Part shown: in pieces, positions 26,910-35,571 of the stretch
Numbering within the stretch: position 1 is the stretch's first letter
How the letters are laid out: every line of letters begins with the position of its first letter
Assembly (NCBI GenBank): GCA_016892645.1
Contig: JAFEMX010000003.1
Location: 62,001-126,000 of the forward strand
Length of the DNA: 64,000 nucleotides
DNA from: Micrococcaceae bacterium RIT 802
GTDB lineage: Bacteria > Actinomycetota > Actinomycetes > Actinomycetales > Micrococcaceae
Direction of reading: 5' to 3'
Notes under the pieces: generated by a model
What the model saw: the letters and a program-made list of their open reading frames with translations, nothing else
Told to the model about the DNA's origin: nothing
The model's database searches: none
Position numbers and translations under genes: made by a program

Positions 26910-27545
26910 ATGCGATACGTACCCCCGTCACGTGAAGTCCTCGCCGAGGTCCTGCAGGCCGCCGGGCCCGACGAGGAAACGCTGTGCGCCGGATGGCAAA
27001 CCCGCCATCTGGCCGCGCACCTGGTGCTGCGAGAGCACAGCCCCTGGGCGGCCGGCCTGGCGGTTCCCCCGCTCCAGGCACCCATGGAACGGCGCCTGGC
27101 CCGCTTGGCACGCCGCGCCGAGGATCCGGGCCACTATGCCGAACTCGTCGACCGGTTCCGGCGTGGCCCCGCGCTCTGGTCCCCCCTGGGCCTGCCGGCC
27201 GTGGAGCATGCGGCGAACCTCATAGAATTCTTCGTCCACACCGAGGACGTGCGGCGCGGCGTTGACCGTTGGGCGCCGCGCGTGCTCGACGCCGAATACT
27301 CGGAGGTGTTGTGGGAGGCACTGATCCGCCGGGCCGCCCTCTACTACCGCGGAGTCGACGTCGGGGTGATCCTGCGCCGCCCGGACGGCCAGCGGCATGT
27401 GGTCCGCAAGGCGGCCACCTCGGTGGCCATCACCGGGGTCCCGGGTGAGTTGATGATGCATGCCAACGGCCGGCGTCACCACGCCCTGGTGACGTTCGAG
27501 GGATCGGACGACGCGCTGGCCCTGTTCTCCAGTTCACTCCCGTAG
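26910..27545 (+). CDS. TIGR03085-type protein (mycothiol-dependent/DinB-like fold)
   Basis: A 211-residue actinobacterial protein of the DinB/maleylpyruvate-isomerase-like group. The helix [18 protein letters not shown] carries a His expected to bind metal, and [19 protein letters not shown] holds the second histidine cluster (EH...H...ED). The C-terminal [25 protein letters not shown] resembles an SCP2-like domain end. The catalysed reaction is unknown. It is divergent from hisI and convergent with the GNAT gene, a neighbourhood shared with other Actinobacteria. Confidence 0.8.
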   Translation: MRYVPPSREVLAEVLQAAGPDEETLCAGWQTRHLAAHLVLREHSPWAAGLAVPPLQAPMERRLARLARRAEDPGHYAELVDRFRRGPALWSPLGLPAVEHAANLIEFFVHTEDVRRGVDRWAPRVLDAEYSEVLWEALIRRAALYYRGVDVGVILRRPDGQRHVVRKAATSVAITGVPGELMMHANGRRHHALVTFEGSDDALALFSSSLP

Positions 27546-27553
27546 GCGGACAT

Positions 27554-27571
27554 CGGGCGGCGCGCCGCCCG
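27554..27571. terminator. Palindrome between convergent genes
   Basis: A perfect 18-bp palindrome (CGGGCGGCG joined to CGCCGCCCG) 8 nt after the TIGR03085-type stop and 16 nt from the GNAT stop. It is probably a bidirectional terminator without a U-tract. Confidence 0.5.
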
Positions 27572-27586
27572 TCGTCCGGCCGGCGC

Positions 27587-28306
27587 TCAGAGGCTGCGCG
27601 TGCGGTAGTGGTAGCTCGAGGCCGTGCTGAAGCCCAGTGAGTTGTAGAGGACTATCGCGCCCACATTGGATTCGCGGACCTGCAGCCAGACCCCGCCGAG
27701 AACCCGACGGTAGGCCTCGTTCAGGACGGCTTCCATGATCAGCCGGGAATAGCCCCGGCGACGGGCTTCGGGACGGGTGGTCACGCAGTAGATGCCGGCG
27801 TACTCCCCCACCACCGCCATCCGGGCGATCGATTCGATGCGCCCATCCACCCGGAGCCCGAGGTAGACGGCTGGTGAGCCCTTCAGGATGCGGCGGGAGA
27901 CCTCCCGGTCATCCGGCGCCGCGGGGCCATCCTGGTACCAGAACACCTCGAGCCACTCCTGCGAGGGCTCATCGGAAAACTCGATGCGCGGATCCGGGTG
28001 GGTGTCGGCGAACCGTCCGAGCTCGGAGCCGTCCATGACCTGCACCAGGGTGGGCGTGCCCACCGTGTAGCCGCGGGCGGCCAGGTAGTCGTCCAGGTCC
28101 GCCGGCTGGGCTGCCGGGCTGATCTGGAAGGTGGCGTTGAGCCACCGGGCTGCGCTGCGCGTCTCGACCTCGGCGACGGCCGCCGCGAGGTCGTTCGGCA
28201 TGGCGATCGGCAGGACCGAATTGGCCCGTTGGGTGATGCCGGCGGAGAACCGCAGGGTCCACCCGCCGAGGGCGCTCTTCTCCAGGGCGGGCCACGCGGC
28301 GTCCAT
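27587..28306 (-). CDS. GNAT N-acetyltransferase downstream of hisF
   Basis: A 239-residue acetyltransferase. The acetyl-CoA loop is seen in VTTRPEARRRGYSRLIMEAV, followed by WLQVRESNVGAIVLYNSLGF, the typical C-terminal strand-helix. The N-terminal half is a degenerate second GNAT-like domain. The substrate is unknown. ATG 28306 is the first standard start, with a GAAGAG 12 nt upstream. However, an open and protein-like stretch ([10 protein letters not shown]) continues upstream to an AAGGAGG inside the end of hisF, so the true start may be a non-standard codon near 28339. Confidence 0.8.
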   Translation of the reverse strand: MDAAWPALEKSALGGWTLRFSAGITQRANSVLPIAMPNDLAAAVAEVETRSAARWLNATFQISPAAQPADLDDYLAARGYTVGTPTLVQVMDGSELGRFADTHPDPRIEFSDEPSQEWLEVFWYQDGPAAPDDREVSRRILKGSPAVYLGLRVDGRIESIARMAVVGEYAGIYCVTTRPEARRRGYSRLIMEAVLNEAYRRVLGGVWLQVRESNVGAIVLYNSLGFSTASSYHYRTRSL

Positions 28307-28328
28307 CAGCCGGTCGAGCTCTTCTGGT

Positions 28329-29099
28329 TCAGCGAACAGGGTAACCTGCCTCCTTGATGGCCTGCTTGACCCGGGCGATCATGTCGACCGGGCCGAAATG
28401 GAAGATCGAGGCCGCGAGGACCGCGTCGGCTCCGGCGGCAATGGCGGCGGGAAAATGCCCCGGAGCGCCGGCACCGCCGGAGGCGATGATCGGCACGTTG
28501 ACCGCGGCCCGGACGGCGGCGATCATCTCGACGTCGAAGCCCTCCTTGGTTCCGTCGGCGTCGATGGAGTTCAACAGGATCTCGCCGACACCGCCGTCGG
28601 CGGCTTCCCGCGCCCATTCGACGGCGTCCCGGCCCGATCCGGTCCGCCCCCCGTGGGTCGTGACCTCGAATCCGGACGGCAGGGACGGGTCGGTGCTGCG
28701 GCGTGCGTCAACGGACAGCACCAGGACCTGGGAGCCGAAGCGGTGGGTGATCTCACGGATCACCTCGGGCCGGTCGACGGCCGCCGTGTTGATCGATGCC
28801 TTGTCGGCACCGGCCCGCAGCAGCCGGTCCACGTCGTCCGCGGAGCGGACGCCGCCGCCGACGGTGAGGGGGATGAAGACCTCTTCGGCGGTGGTGCGCA
28901 CGACATCGAAGGTGGTCTCCCGGTTGCCCGAGCTGGCGGTCACGTCCAGGAACGTCAGCTCGTCGGCCCCGACTGCGTTGTAGCGCTTGGCCAGTTCGAC
29001 GGGGTCGCCGGCGTCGCGCAGGCCCTCGAAGTTCACGCCCTTCACGACGCGTCCCGCATCGACGTCGAGGCAGGGGATGACACGGATGGCTACGCTCAC
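28329..29099 (-). CDS. hisF: Imidazole glycerol phosphate synthase, cyclase subunit
   Basis: A 256-residue TIM-barrel enzyme that uses ammonia from HisH to form imidazole glycerol phosphate and AICAR. The catalytic aspartates are in [15 protein letters not shown] (first strand) and the [16 protein letters not shown] segment, and a phosphate site is in [13 protein letters not shown]. The start is a GTG with AGAGGA upstream, 11 nt after hisG. hisH and hisA are not in the window. Confidence 0.96.
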   Translation of the reverse strand: MSVAIRVIPCLDVDAGRVVKGVNFEGLRDAGDPVELAKRYNAVGADELTFLDVTASSGNRETTFDVVRTTAEEVFIPLTVGGGVRSADDVDRLLRAGADKASINTAAVDRPEVIREITHRFGSQVLVLSVDARRSTDPSLPSGFEVTTHGGRTGSGRDAVEWAREAADGGVGEILLNSIDADGTKEGFDVEMIAAVRAAVNVPIIASGGAGAPGHFPAAIAAGADAVLAASIFHFGPVDMIARVKQAIKEAGYPVR

Positions 29100-29110
29100 G
29101 GGGGGTCCTC

Positions 29111-29959
29111 TTAGATGCGGATGGCGTGGATGTTGGTCACGAGGATGGCGCGGGCGCCCAGCTCGTAGAGCTCGTCCATGATGTTGTTGGCCTGGGCCTG
29201 CTTCACCATCGACCGCACGGCCACCCAGTCCCCGTCCTGCAGCGGGGAGACGGTGGGTGACTCCAGGCCGGGGGTCAGGGCGCAGGCCCGCTCGACGAGG
29301 TCCTTGCGGATGTCGTAGTCGAGCATGGCGTAGCGCCGGGCCACCAGCACGCCCTGCAGGCGGCGGGTGAGGATCTCCAGGCCGTGGGGGTTCTCCCCCG
29401 TGCGGCCGATGAGTACCGCCTCGGATTCGAGGATGGGGTCCCCGAAGGTCTCCATGCCGGCGGCGCGCAGGGTGCTCCCGGTTTCCACGACGTCGGCGAT
29501 GGCGTCGGCGACCCCGAGGCGGACCGAGGATTCCACGGCGCCGTCGAGGCGGACGACGGAGGCGTCGATGCCTTCCCGGTCCAGGTAGTCGTGCAGCAGC
29601 CCGTCGTAGCTGGTGGCGATGCGCTTGCCGTTCAGCTGGCCGACGGAGGAGAAGTCGCCGACGGGTCCGGCGAAGCGGAAGGTCGAGGCGCCGAGGCCCA
29701 GCGGCAGCAGTTCCTCGGCGTCGCCGTTGACCCCGGCGTCGAGGAAGAGGTCGCGTCCGGTGATGCCGACGTCGAGGATGCCCCGCCCGACGTAGACGGC
29801 GATGTCACGGGGGCGAAGGTAGAAGAACTCGACGTCGTTGTCCGGGTCGACCATGACCAGTTCGCGGTTGTCGCGGCGTTGGCGGTATCCGGATTCGTTG
29901 AGCATGGCGGTGGCGGCCTCGGAGAGGGCGCCCTTGTTCGGTACGGCTACTCGCAACAT
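29111..29959 (-). CDS. hisG: ATP phosphoribosyltransferase, long form
   Basis: A 282-residue enzyme that catalyses the first step of histidine synthesis, joining ATP and PRPP. Segments [34 protein letters not shown], and the PRPP-binding [19 protein letters not shown] are present. The length includes the C-terminal regulatory domain (about residues 210-282, ACT-like), so it should be feedback-inhibited by histidine and needs no HisZ. It sits 88 nt after hisE. Confidence 0.96.
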   Translation of the reverse strand: MLRVAVPNKGALSEAATAMLNESGYRQRRDNRELVMVDPDNDVEFFYLRPRDIAVYVGRGILDVGITGRDLFLDAGVNGDAEELLPLGLGASTFRFAGPVGDFSSVGQLNGKRIATSYDGLLHDYLDREGIDASVVRLDGAVESSVRLGVADAIADVVETGSTLRAAGMETFGDPILESEAVLIGRTGENPHGLEILTRRLQGVLVARRYAMLDYDIRKDLVERACALTPGLESPTVSPLQDGDWVAVRSMVKQAQANNIMDELYELGARAILVTNIHAIRI

Positions 29960-30047
29960 GGCGGTGCTCTTTTCTGTGCTGGCAGTGCTGATGGTCGGTT
30001 CTCGTGCGTCCCGGGCCGCCTGGCCCGCCGGTGGCGGGGCGTGGCGG

Positions 30048-30311
30048 CTAGAGATGCTTGTAGACGTCCTCCAGCGACAGGCCCTTGGCCAGCATCATCA
30101 CCTGCAGGTGGTACAGCAACTGGGAGATCTCCTCCGCGGCTTCCGCATCGGTCTCGTATTCGGCGGCCATCCAGACCTCGGCCGCCTCTTCCACGATCTT
30201 CTTGCCGATGCCATGGACACCCGAATCCAGCTCGGCAATGGTGCGGGAGCCCGCGGGGCGTTCCCGTGCCTTGTCGGCCAGTTCGGCAAAGAGGGTGTCA
30301 AAGGTTTTCAC
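30048..30311 (-). CDS. hisE: Phosphoribosyl-ATP pyrophosphatase
   Basis: An 87-residue all-alpha MazG-like hydrolase that converts PR-ATP to PR-AMP in histidine synthesis. The [15 protein letters not shown] helix carries the metal-binding Glu residues, and [14 protein letters not shown] follows. It is a separate protein, not fused to HisI, which is encoded 3.5 kb away. It starts with GTG, 6 nt after a TACCCT hexamer, so the hisEGF mRNA may be leaderless. Confidence 0.95.
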   Translation of the reverse strand: MKTFDTLFAELADKARERPAGSRTIAELDSGVHGIGKKIVEEAAEVWMAAEYETDAEAAEEISQLLYHLQVMMLAKGLSLEDVYKHL

Positions 30312-30317
30312 CCCTCA

Positions 30318-30323
30318 AGGGTA
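30318..30323 (-). promoter_or_regulatory. -10-like hexamer of the hisE-hisG-hisF operon
   Basis: Reverse-strand TACCCT followed by 6 nt (TGAGGG) and the GTG start. The GAGGG could also act as a Shine-Dalgarno if the transcript started farther upstream. Confidence 0.45.
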
Positions 30324-30333
30324 GCCGTTGGCG

Positions 30334-30392
30334 GGCCGTCGTCCCGACTCGCCGGTTTCAATGTGACGAAGGCGACGGGCGGGGCGACGGCC
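30334..30392. terminator. Terminator of the riboflavin operon
   Basis: GGCCGTCGTCCC and GGGGCGACGGCC can form a 12-bp stem (one G-U pair), enclosing a smaller repeat. It starts 11 nt beyond the ribH stop and separates the rib operon from hisEGF. Confidence 0.5.
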
Positions 30393-30402
30393 GCGGGGAG
30401 GC

Positions 30403-30885
30403 CTACTTGCCCGAGAGCGCCAGGGCGGTCAGCAGTGCCGCCGACATGGCCTCGTGCCCCTTGTCCTCCACCGAACCGGGCAGCCCGGCGCGGTCCAGTG
30501 CCTGCTGTTCGGTGTCGCAGGTGAGCACCCCGAAGCCGACCGGGGTGCCGGTGCGCACCGAGACATCGGTGAGCCCCGCCGTCGCACCCTGGCAGACGAA
30601 GTCGAAATGCGGGGTGCCCCCGCGGATGACGACACCCAGGGCCACGACGGCGTCGTAGTTGTGGGCGAAGCGGGCCGCGGCCACGGGCAGTTCGAACGTC
30701 CCCGGGACGCGGACGACCTCGGGTGCGGCGATGCCGGCGTCGACGGCCGCCCGGAGGGCCCCGTCGACGAGCCCGTCCATGACCTCCTGGTGCCAGCTGG
30801 CCGCGACGATGACCGCGCGCAGCCCGGCGCGTCCCGCAGCCGCCAGCTGCTCCGTTCCGGTGGTGGGTGCTCCGTGTCCGCTCAT
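30403..30885 (-). CDS. ribH: 6,7-dimethyl-8-ribityllumazine synthase
   Basis: A 160-residue enzyme that joins the ribitylaminouracil from RibD with the four-carbon unit from RibBA. The segments [51 protein letters not shown] and [20 protein letters not shown] are the family's active-site blocks, with the catalytic His in HFDF. The ATG overlaps the ribBA stop (ATGA). It is the last gene of the rib operon and the protein probably forms an icosahedral or pentameric shell. Confidence 0.96.
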   Translation of the reverse strand: MSGHGAPTTGTEQLAAAGRAGLRAVIVAASWHQEVMDGLVDGALRAAVDAGIAAPEVVRVPGTFELPVAAARFAHNYDAVVALGVVIRGGTPHFDFVCQGATAGLTDVSVRTGTPVGFGVLTCDTEQQALDRAGLPGSVEDKGHEAMSAALLTALALSGK

Positions 30886-32225
30886 CAGTGGTTCTCCTTC
30901 GTGGTGGTGGTTTCCGGTGTATCGGGGGTGGCCGCGGTGAATGCCTCGGCCAGGATCTGGTGGGACATGCGTTCGCGCTTGGTCTTCAGGTACCGGGTGT
31001 TCTCCGGTCGGGCGGCGATGGTGCTCGGGACCAGTGAGACGACCTCGATGCCGGCCTCGCGTAGCCAGCTGGCCTTCAGCGGGTTGTTGGTGAGCAGCCG
31101 GATCCGCTCGAGCCCCATGCCGTGCAGGATCGCCGCGGCGGCATCGTAGCGGCGGGCGTCGACGGGCAGGCCGAGTTGTTCGTTGGCCTGGACGGTGTCC
31201 GCACCGCCGTCCTGCAGCGAGTAGGCGCGGATCTTGTTGGCCAGGCCGATGCCCCGGCCCTCGTGGCCGCGCAGGTAGACGATGGTCCCCCCGGATTCGG
31301 CGATGGCCGCCAGGGCGGCGTCGAGCTGTTCGCCGCAGTCGCACCGGTAGGAGCCGAAGACGTCCCCGGTCAGGCATTCCGAATGCAGGCGCACCAGCGG
31401 GGCCTCGGGCCCGGCGTGCTGCGGGGCAGGTGCGGTGAGCACGAGGTGTTCCTGCCCGCTGCCGCGTTCGGTCCACGCCTGCACGGCGAACGTGCCGTGG
31501 GCGGTGGGGACGGCGACCACCGGGCCGCCGAGCACCGCCGCGGAGCTGGCCGGTTCGGGGGCCGTGCCGCCTTCACGCACCAGGTGTTCGGCCAGGTCCT
31601 CGATGCTGATCAACGGGATGGAGAACTCGTCGGCGAAGGCCCGCAGCGCGGGCACCCGCATCATCGTCCCGTCGTCGTGCACGAGTTCGGCGATGACCCC
31701 CACCGGCTGCACCCCGGCCAGGCGGCACAAGTCCACGCTGGCCTCGGTGTGGCCGCGGCGTTCCAGGACGCCGCCGTCGACCGCGCGCAGCGGGAACATG
31801 TGGCCGGGCCGGTTGATGGAGGCCTGGTCGCTGGCCGGGTCGGACAGGATGCGGGCCGTCAGGGCCCGGTCGGCTCCGCTGATGCCGGTGGTGACCCCGG
31901 CGGCGGCGTCGCAGGAGACCGTGTACGCGGTGCCCTTGGCGTCCTGGTTGTGCTCCACCATGGGCGGCAGCCCCAGGCGATCGGCCCGGTCCCCGGGCAT
32001 CGGCACGCACAGCACGCCCGAGGAATACCTGATCGTCCAGCCCATCAGTTCCGGGGTGGCGAATTCGGCGGCGAAGATGATGTCGCCCTCGTTCTCGCGG
32101 TCCTCGTCGTCGACGACGACGACGGGGCGTCCGGCGGCCATCGCGGCGATGGCGGCGTCCACCGGATCGAGCAGGCTGCCCCCTCCGGAAGCGGCGGCGG
32201 TGCCTCCGCCCTGCGGGGCGCTCAT
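30885..32225 (-). CDS. ribBA: Bifunctional DHBP synthase / GTP cyclohydrolase II
   Basis: A 446-residue fusion. The N-terminal RibB half (about residues 20-225) shows [19 protein letters not shown] and [12 protein letters not shown] and makes dihydroxybutanone phosphate from ribulose 5-phosphate. The C-terminal RibA half shows [21 protein letters not shown] with the zinc cysteines and [16 protein letters not shown], and opens GTP. The ATG overlaps the ribE stop and the TGA overlaps the ribH start, both as ATGA. Ribulose 5-phosphate links this operon to the neighbouring rpe. Confidence 0.97.
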   Translation of the reverse strand: MSAPQGGGTAAASGGGSLLDPVDAAIAAMAAGRPVVVVDDEDRENEGDIIFAAEFATPELMGWTIRYSSGVLCVPMPGDRADRLGLPPMVEHNQDAKGTAYTVSCDAAAGVTTGISGADRALTARILSDPASDQASINRPGHMFPLRAVDGGVLERRGHTEASVDLCRLAGVQPVGVIAELVHDDGTMMRVPALRAFADEFSIPLISIEDLAEHLVREGGTAPEPASSAAVLGGPVVAVPTAHGTFAVQAWTERGSGQEHLVLTAPAPQHAGPEAPLVRLHSECLTGDVFGSYRCDCGEQLDAALAAIAESGGTIVYLRGHEGRGIGLANKIRAYSLQDGGADTVQANEQLGLPVDARRYDAAAAILHGMGLERIRLLTNNPLKASWLREAGIEVVSLVPSTIAARPENTRYLKTKRERMSHQILAEAFTAATPDTPETTTTKENH

Positions 32226-32848
32226 CGTGCCGCCCCGTCCGCGAAGGCGGCCAGGCGTTCGGCGTATTTGGCCATGACGTCGACCTCGAGGTTCACGGGG
32301 TCCCCGGGCTTCCGGGTCCCCAGGACGGTTTCGCGCAGGGTGGTCGGGATGACGCCGACCTCGAAGTACTGCTCCGTTTCCACCGCATCCGACACAGCGG
32401 TCACGGTCAGGGAGACGCCGTCGACGGCGATGGAACCCTTGCGGGCGACGTAGCGGGCCAGGTCGCGGGGCAGCCCGAAGCGCAGCCGCACCCAGTTGCC
32501 CTCGTCCTCGCGTTCGAGCACGGTGCCCGTGCCGTCCACGTGGCCCTGGACGACGTGGCCGTCCAGCCGCCCGCCGGCAACAACGCAGCGCTCGAGGTTG
32601 ACCGGGTCGCCGGGGCGCAGGGCACCGGTGGTGGTCAGGCGCAGGGACTCCCCCATCACGTCCAGGTCGACGACGTCGCCGTCGATGGCCGTGGCCGTCA
32701 GGCAGACGCCGTTGACCGCGATCGAGCCGCCGATCCCGAGGTCCGTGGCGTGGCCGGGGGCGCTGATGCGCAGGACGGCGGCGTCCTGTCCGGGGACGTC
32801 CGCGACGTCGTCGACGCGCCCCTGTCCGGTGATGATGCCCGTGAACAT
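32222..32848 (-). CDS. ribE: Riboflavin synthase alpha chain
   Basis: A 208-residue enzyme that dismutates two lumazine molecules to riboflavin. It begins MFTGIITGQG and shows the two lumazine-binding repeats, with GGSIAVNGVCLTAT in the first and KGSIAVDGVSLTVT in the second. GHVVQGHVDGTGTV lies between them. The ATG overlaps the ribD stop by one base (TAATG), and the stop overlaps ribBA. The symbol ribE is used here for the alpha subunit (ribC in some species). Confidence 0.96.
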   Translation of the reverse strand: MFTGIITGQGRVDDVADVPGQDAAVLRISAPGHATDLGIGGSIAVNGVCLTATAIDGDVVDLDVMGESLRLTTTGALRPGDPVNLERCVVAGGRLDGHVVQGHVDGTGTVLEREDEGNWVRLRFGLPRDLARYVARKGSIAVDGVSLTVTAVSDAVETEQYFEVGVIPTTLRETVLGTRKPGDPVNLEVDVMAKYAERLAAFADGAAR

Positions 32849-33948
32849 TAGCGGGTCCTTTCGTGGTCGGGGACCCGTGCGGGTCGGGATATCGGGGTGG
32901 GTTCGAGGTGCAGGACGGCGTCCGCCCCCAGCAGTTGGTGGGCCGGGCCGCCGCGGTCGTCGTACCGCCAACGGGTGGCGTCGGCGAGCGTGCCGATCCC
33001 GAGGTCGCCCACGGCGTGGCGTCCGCTGCCCAGGAACAGCGGGGCCTGGTAGAGCCAGAGCTCGTCGATGAGGTCGGCGGCGAGGAACGCGGTGGCGATG
33101 GAGGCGCCGCCTTCGACCATGGCGTGGTCGATGCCCCGGTCGGCGAGGGCTGCCAGCACGGCGGCGGGGTCGTGCTCGCGCAGGTGCAGGTGCCCCGGCC
33201 CGTCGGTGACCGCGGCCCCCGCGGGCAGGTCGCGGTGGCCCATGACCACGCGCAGCGGCTGCCGGGGTGCCGGGGAACCGTCGGGGGTGCGGGCGGTGAG
33301 GCGCGGGTTGTCGGCGAGGATGGTGCCCGTGCCGGCGATGATCGCCTCGGCGCGGGCCCGGACCACGTGCGCATGCCCGCGCGCCCCCTCACCGGTGATC
33401 CACTGGCTGGTGCCATCCGCGGCGGCGATCCGCCCGTCCAGGCTTTGCGCCAGGTGCAGGGTGGTGAAGGGCCGGCCGGCGGCCCGGGCCGCAAACCAGC
33501 GGTGGTTCAGGTCCCGGGCCGCCTCGCCACACAATCCGCCCGCGACGTCGACGCCGGCGGACTCCAGCAGGCCCGCCCCGCCGCCGGCACGATCGGTGCC
33601 GTCGGCACCGGCATACACCACACGGCCGATGCCGGCACGGATGATCGCCTCGGCGCAGGGCCCGGTCCGGCCCGTGTGGCTGCAGGGTTCGAGCGTGGCC
33701 AGCATCGTCAGCCGCCGCGCGCGTTCGGCGGGGACCGGCCCGAGGTCGGCCAGTGCGGCCGCCTCGGCGTGCGGCGTCCCCGCCCCGTGGTGCGTCCCGC
33801 TGGCCAGCATGGTCCCGTCCTCGTCGAGGATCACGGCACCGACCAGCGGGTTGGCACCCCGCACCCCCTGCCCGGCGAGGTCCAGCGCGCGTTCCATGCC
33901 GGCCCGCTCGGCGGCGCCGAAGAGGTGGGCCGCGGTGTTGGCGGTCAT
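32848..33948 (-). CDS. ribD: Bifunctional riboflavin deaminase/reductase
   Basis: A 366-residue protein. The N-terminal deaminase half carries zinc ligands in HAEAAAL and EPCSHTGRTGPCAEAI. The C-terminal reductase half (DHFR-like) begins near LHLAQSLDGRIAAADG and ends with VEGGASIATAFL. It performs steps two and three of riboflavin synthesis. The ATG overlaps the upstream transporter's stop (ATGA) and it is coupled to ribE downstream, making it part of the FMN-riboswitch operon. Confidence 0.96.
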   Translation of the reverse strand: MTANTAAHLFGAAERAGMERALDLAGQGVRGANPLVGAVILDEDGTMLASGTHHGAGTPHAEAAALADLGPVPAERARRLTMLATLEPCSHTGRTGPCAEAIIRAGIGRVVYAGADGTDRAGGGAGLLESAGVDVAGGLCGEAARDLNHRWFAARAAGRPFTTLHLAQSLDGRIAAADGTSQWITGEGARGHAHVVRARAEAIIAGTGTILADNPRLTARTPDGSPAPRQPLRVVMGHRDLPAGAAVTDGPGHLHLREHDPAAVLAALADRGIDHAMVEGGASIATAFLAADLIDELWLYQAPLFLGSGRHAVGDLGIGTLADATRWRYDDRGGPAHQLLGADAVLHLEPTPISRPARVPDHERTR

Positions 33949-34649
33949 GGCCTGCTCCGGGTGATCGGGTCGGGCATCGCCGTCTGCACGATGGCCTGTT
34001 CGCGGTTCCTGACCCGCCACCAGACGAAGAAGCCGGCCAGCGTGAAGCATCCGTAGAAGAGGTACATGAAGGCGCTGGCGTAGTACTGGGCGCTGAAGAG
34101 CAGCGGGACCCCGACGATGTCGACGGCCACCCACAGCAGCCAGAATTCGACCCACCCCTTGGCCATCCCCCAGGTGGCCAGCAGCGATCCGACGAAGGTC
34201 CAGGCGTCGGCCCAGACGGGTTCGTAGGAGCCCAGGATGCGGAACAGCGGCGTCAGGGCGACGGTCCCCACCACCAGGATGACGAGCAGCGTCCAGCGTT
34301 CGCGAGGCGTGGCCCAGCGCGGCGAGATGGCGGTGCCGGAACCGGAGCCACGGGCCTGCTTCCACCGGTGGTAGCCGTAGAACGACACCGCGATGAACAT
34401 GATCTGGCGTCCGGCCTGCCCCAGGAGGTTGGCGGCATGGCCGGTGTCGAAGATGCTGCCGAGGAAGACGGTGAGCAACAGCAGGTTGCCGATGATGCCG
34501 ACGGGCCAGGCCCAGACCTTGCGGCGCATGCCGCCGATGGCGCTGGCCAGGCCGAAGACGTTCCCGACGACCTCGCGCACCAGCAGCGAGCTGTTGCCGA
34601 CGGGGATGTTGGCATTGAACAAGTCAATGAGCCACCGCAGGGATTCCAT
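33945..34649 (-). CDS. PnuC-family transporter, probable riboflavin importer (RibM)
   Basis: A 234-residue membrane protein of the PnuC family with about seven helices. It has VREVVGNVFGLASAIGGMRRKVWAWPVGIIGN near the N-terminus, and WVEFWLLWVAVDIVGVPLLF and YLFYGCFTLAGFFVWWRV near the C-terminus. PnuC proteins usually carry nicotinamide riboside. Members placed under FMN riboswitches in rib operons of Actinobacteria (RibM) carry riboflavin, and this gene is the first after such a riboswitch. AGGAGG precedes the ATG. It overlaps ribD by 4 nt. Confidence 0.88.
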   Translation of the reverse strand: MESLRWLIDLFNANIPVGNSSLLVREVVGNVFGLASAIGGMRRKVWAWPVGIIGNLLLLTVFLGSIFDTGHAANLLGQAGRQIMFIAVSFYGYHRWKQARGSGSGTAISPRWATPRERWTLLVILVVGTVALTPLFRILGSYEPVWADAWTFVGSLLATWGMAKGWVEFWLLWVAVDIVGVPLLFSAQYYASAFMYLFYGCFTLAGFFVWWRVRNREQAIVQTAMPDPITRSRP

Positions 34650-34662
34650 CGTTCCTCCTCAT

Positions 34663-34677
34663 GAGCCGCGGCGGCTC
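34663..34677 (-). promoter_or_regulatory. Small hairpin next to the pnuC/ribM ribosome-binding site
   Basis: GAGCCGC-C-GCGGCTC ends about 3 nt before the ATGAGGAGG that contains the Shine-Dalgarno sequence. It may be part of the riboswitch expression platform, controlling translation, or a terminator without a U-tract. Confidence 0.35.
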
Positions 34678-34746
34678 CGGGGGTACGACAGCGAGGGAAT
34701 CGTTGGCGGGACGTCGGTGACGCACCGGTCAACGGACCAGCCCTGT

Positions 34747-34875
34747 ACGTGCTTCTCCCATCCAGACTTTAACTGTCGGTACCGGAATTCCACCGGTTCA
34801 ACCTCGGCGCCGTGAGGCGCCTCGGGTCGCGGACTATAACCGCCGGTTCGGAATTACACCGACCCCGGAGCACGT
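34747..34875 (-). ncRNA. FMN riboswitch (RFN element)
   Basis: The reverse strand carries the full conserved FMN aptamer. A P1 helix (AGCACGT / ACGTGCT) closes it. Inside are the GGGTCGGTGTAATTCCGAA entry, the CGGCGGTTATAGTCCGCGACC segment, a variable hairpin, GTTGAACCGGTGGAATTCCGG, and the ACAGTTAAAGTCTGGATGGG exit. It binds FMN to turn off the riboflavin transport and synthesis genes downstream. About 97 nt separate it from the pnuC/ribM start. Confidence 0.95.
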
Positions 34876-34896
34876 GTGTTTACTTATGAAACCAAA

Positions 34897-35568
34897 CTAT
34901 AGTCCCGTTCCGCCCGGTGCCACTACATGTCGCAGTGCGTCGATGGCCGCCGCCGGGTCCTCCGTGCCGTAGACGCTGGATCCGGCGACGAAGACGTCGG
35001 CCCCCGCCTCGGCGGCGCGCAGGATCGTGTCCCGCGTGATGCCTCCGTCGACCTGCAGCGCCACGGGCAGCCCGGCACCGTCGATGGCGGCGCGGGCCCG
35101 GCGGATCTTGGGCAGGATGATGTCCAGGAACGACTGTCCTCCGAAACCCGGCTCGACCGTCATGAGCAGGAGCATGTCCAGCTCTTCGAGCATGTCCAGA
35201 TAGGGTTCGACGGCGGTGGCCGGGCGCAGTGCCATGGCCGCCCGGGTGCCACGGGAGCGCAGTTCCCGGGCGAGCCGGACCGGTGCCGCCGAGGCCTCGG
35301 CGTGGAAGGTGACGGACTGGACCCCGAGGTCCGCATAGCCAGGTGCCCAGCGGTCGACGTCGCTGATCATCAGGTGCACGTCCAGCGGCAGCGGGCTGGC
35401 CTGGCCGATCCGTTCCACGACGGGAAGGCCCAACGTCAGGTTCGGGACGAAGTGGTTGTCCATGACGTCGACGTGGACGGCGTCGGCGGTGTCGATGCGG
35501 TGCAGTTCCGCCTCGAGGTTGGCGAAGTCGGCGGAGAGGATGCTGGGGTGGATCCGGCAACCGGTCAT
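34897..35568 (-). CDS. rpe: Ribulose-phosphate 3-epimerase
   Basis: A 223-residue TIM-barrel enzyme interconverting ribulose 5-phosphate and xylulose 5-phosphate. The blocks [27 protein letters not shown] (catalytic Asp and metal His), [12 protein letters not shown] and LQVDGGIT (second catalytic Asp) are complete. It lies 3 nt after the rsmB stop. The stop codon lies in a TATAGT hexamer just upstream of the FMN riboswitch, so the rib promoter may overlap the rpe end. Confidence 0.96.
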   Translation of the reverse strand: MTGCRIHPSILSADFANLEAELHRIDTADAVHVDVMDNHFVPNLTLGLPVVERIGQASPLPLDVHLMISDVDRWAPGYADLGVQSVTFHAEASAAPVRLARELRSRGTRAAMALRPATAVEPYLDMLEELDMLLLMTVEPGFGGQSFLDIILPKIRRARAAIDGAGLPVALQVDGGITRDTILRAAEAGADVFVAGSSVYGTEDPAAAIDALRHVVAPGGTGL

Positions 35569-35571
35569 GGG

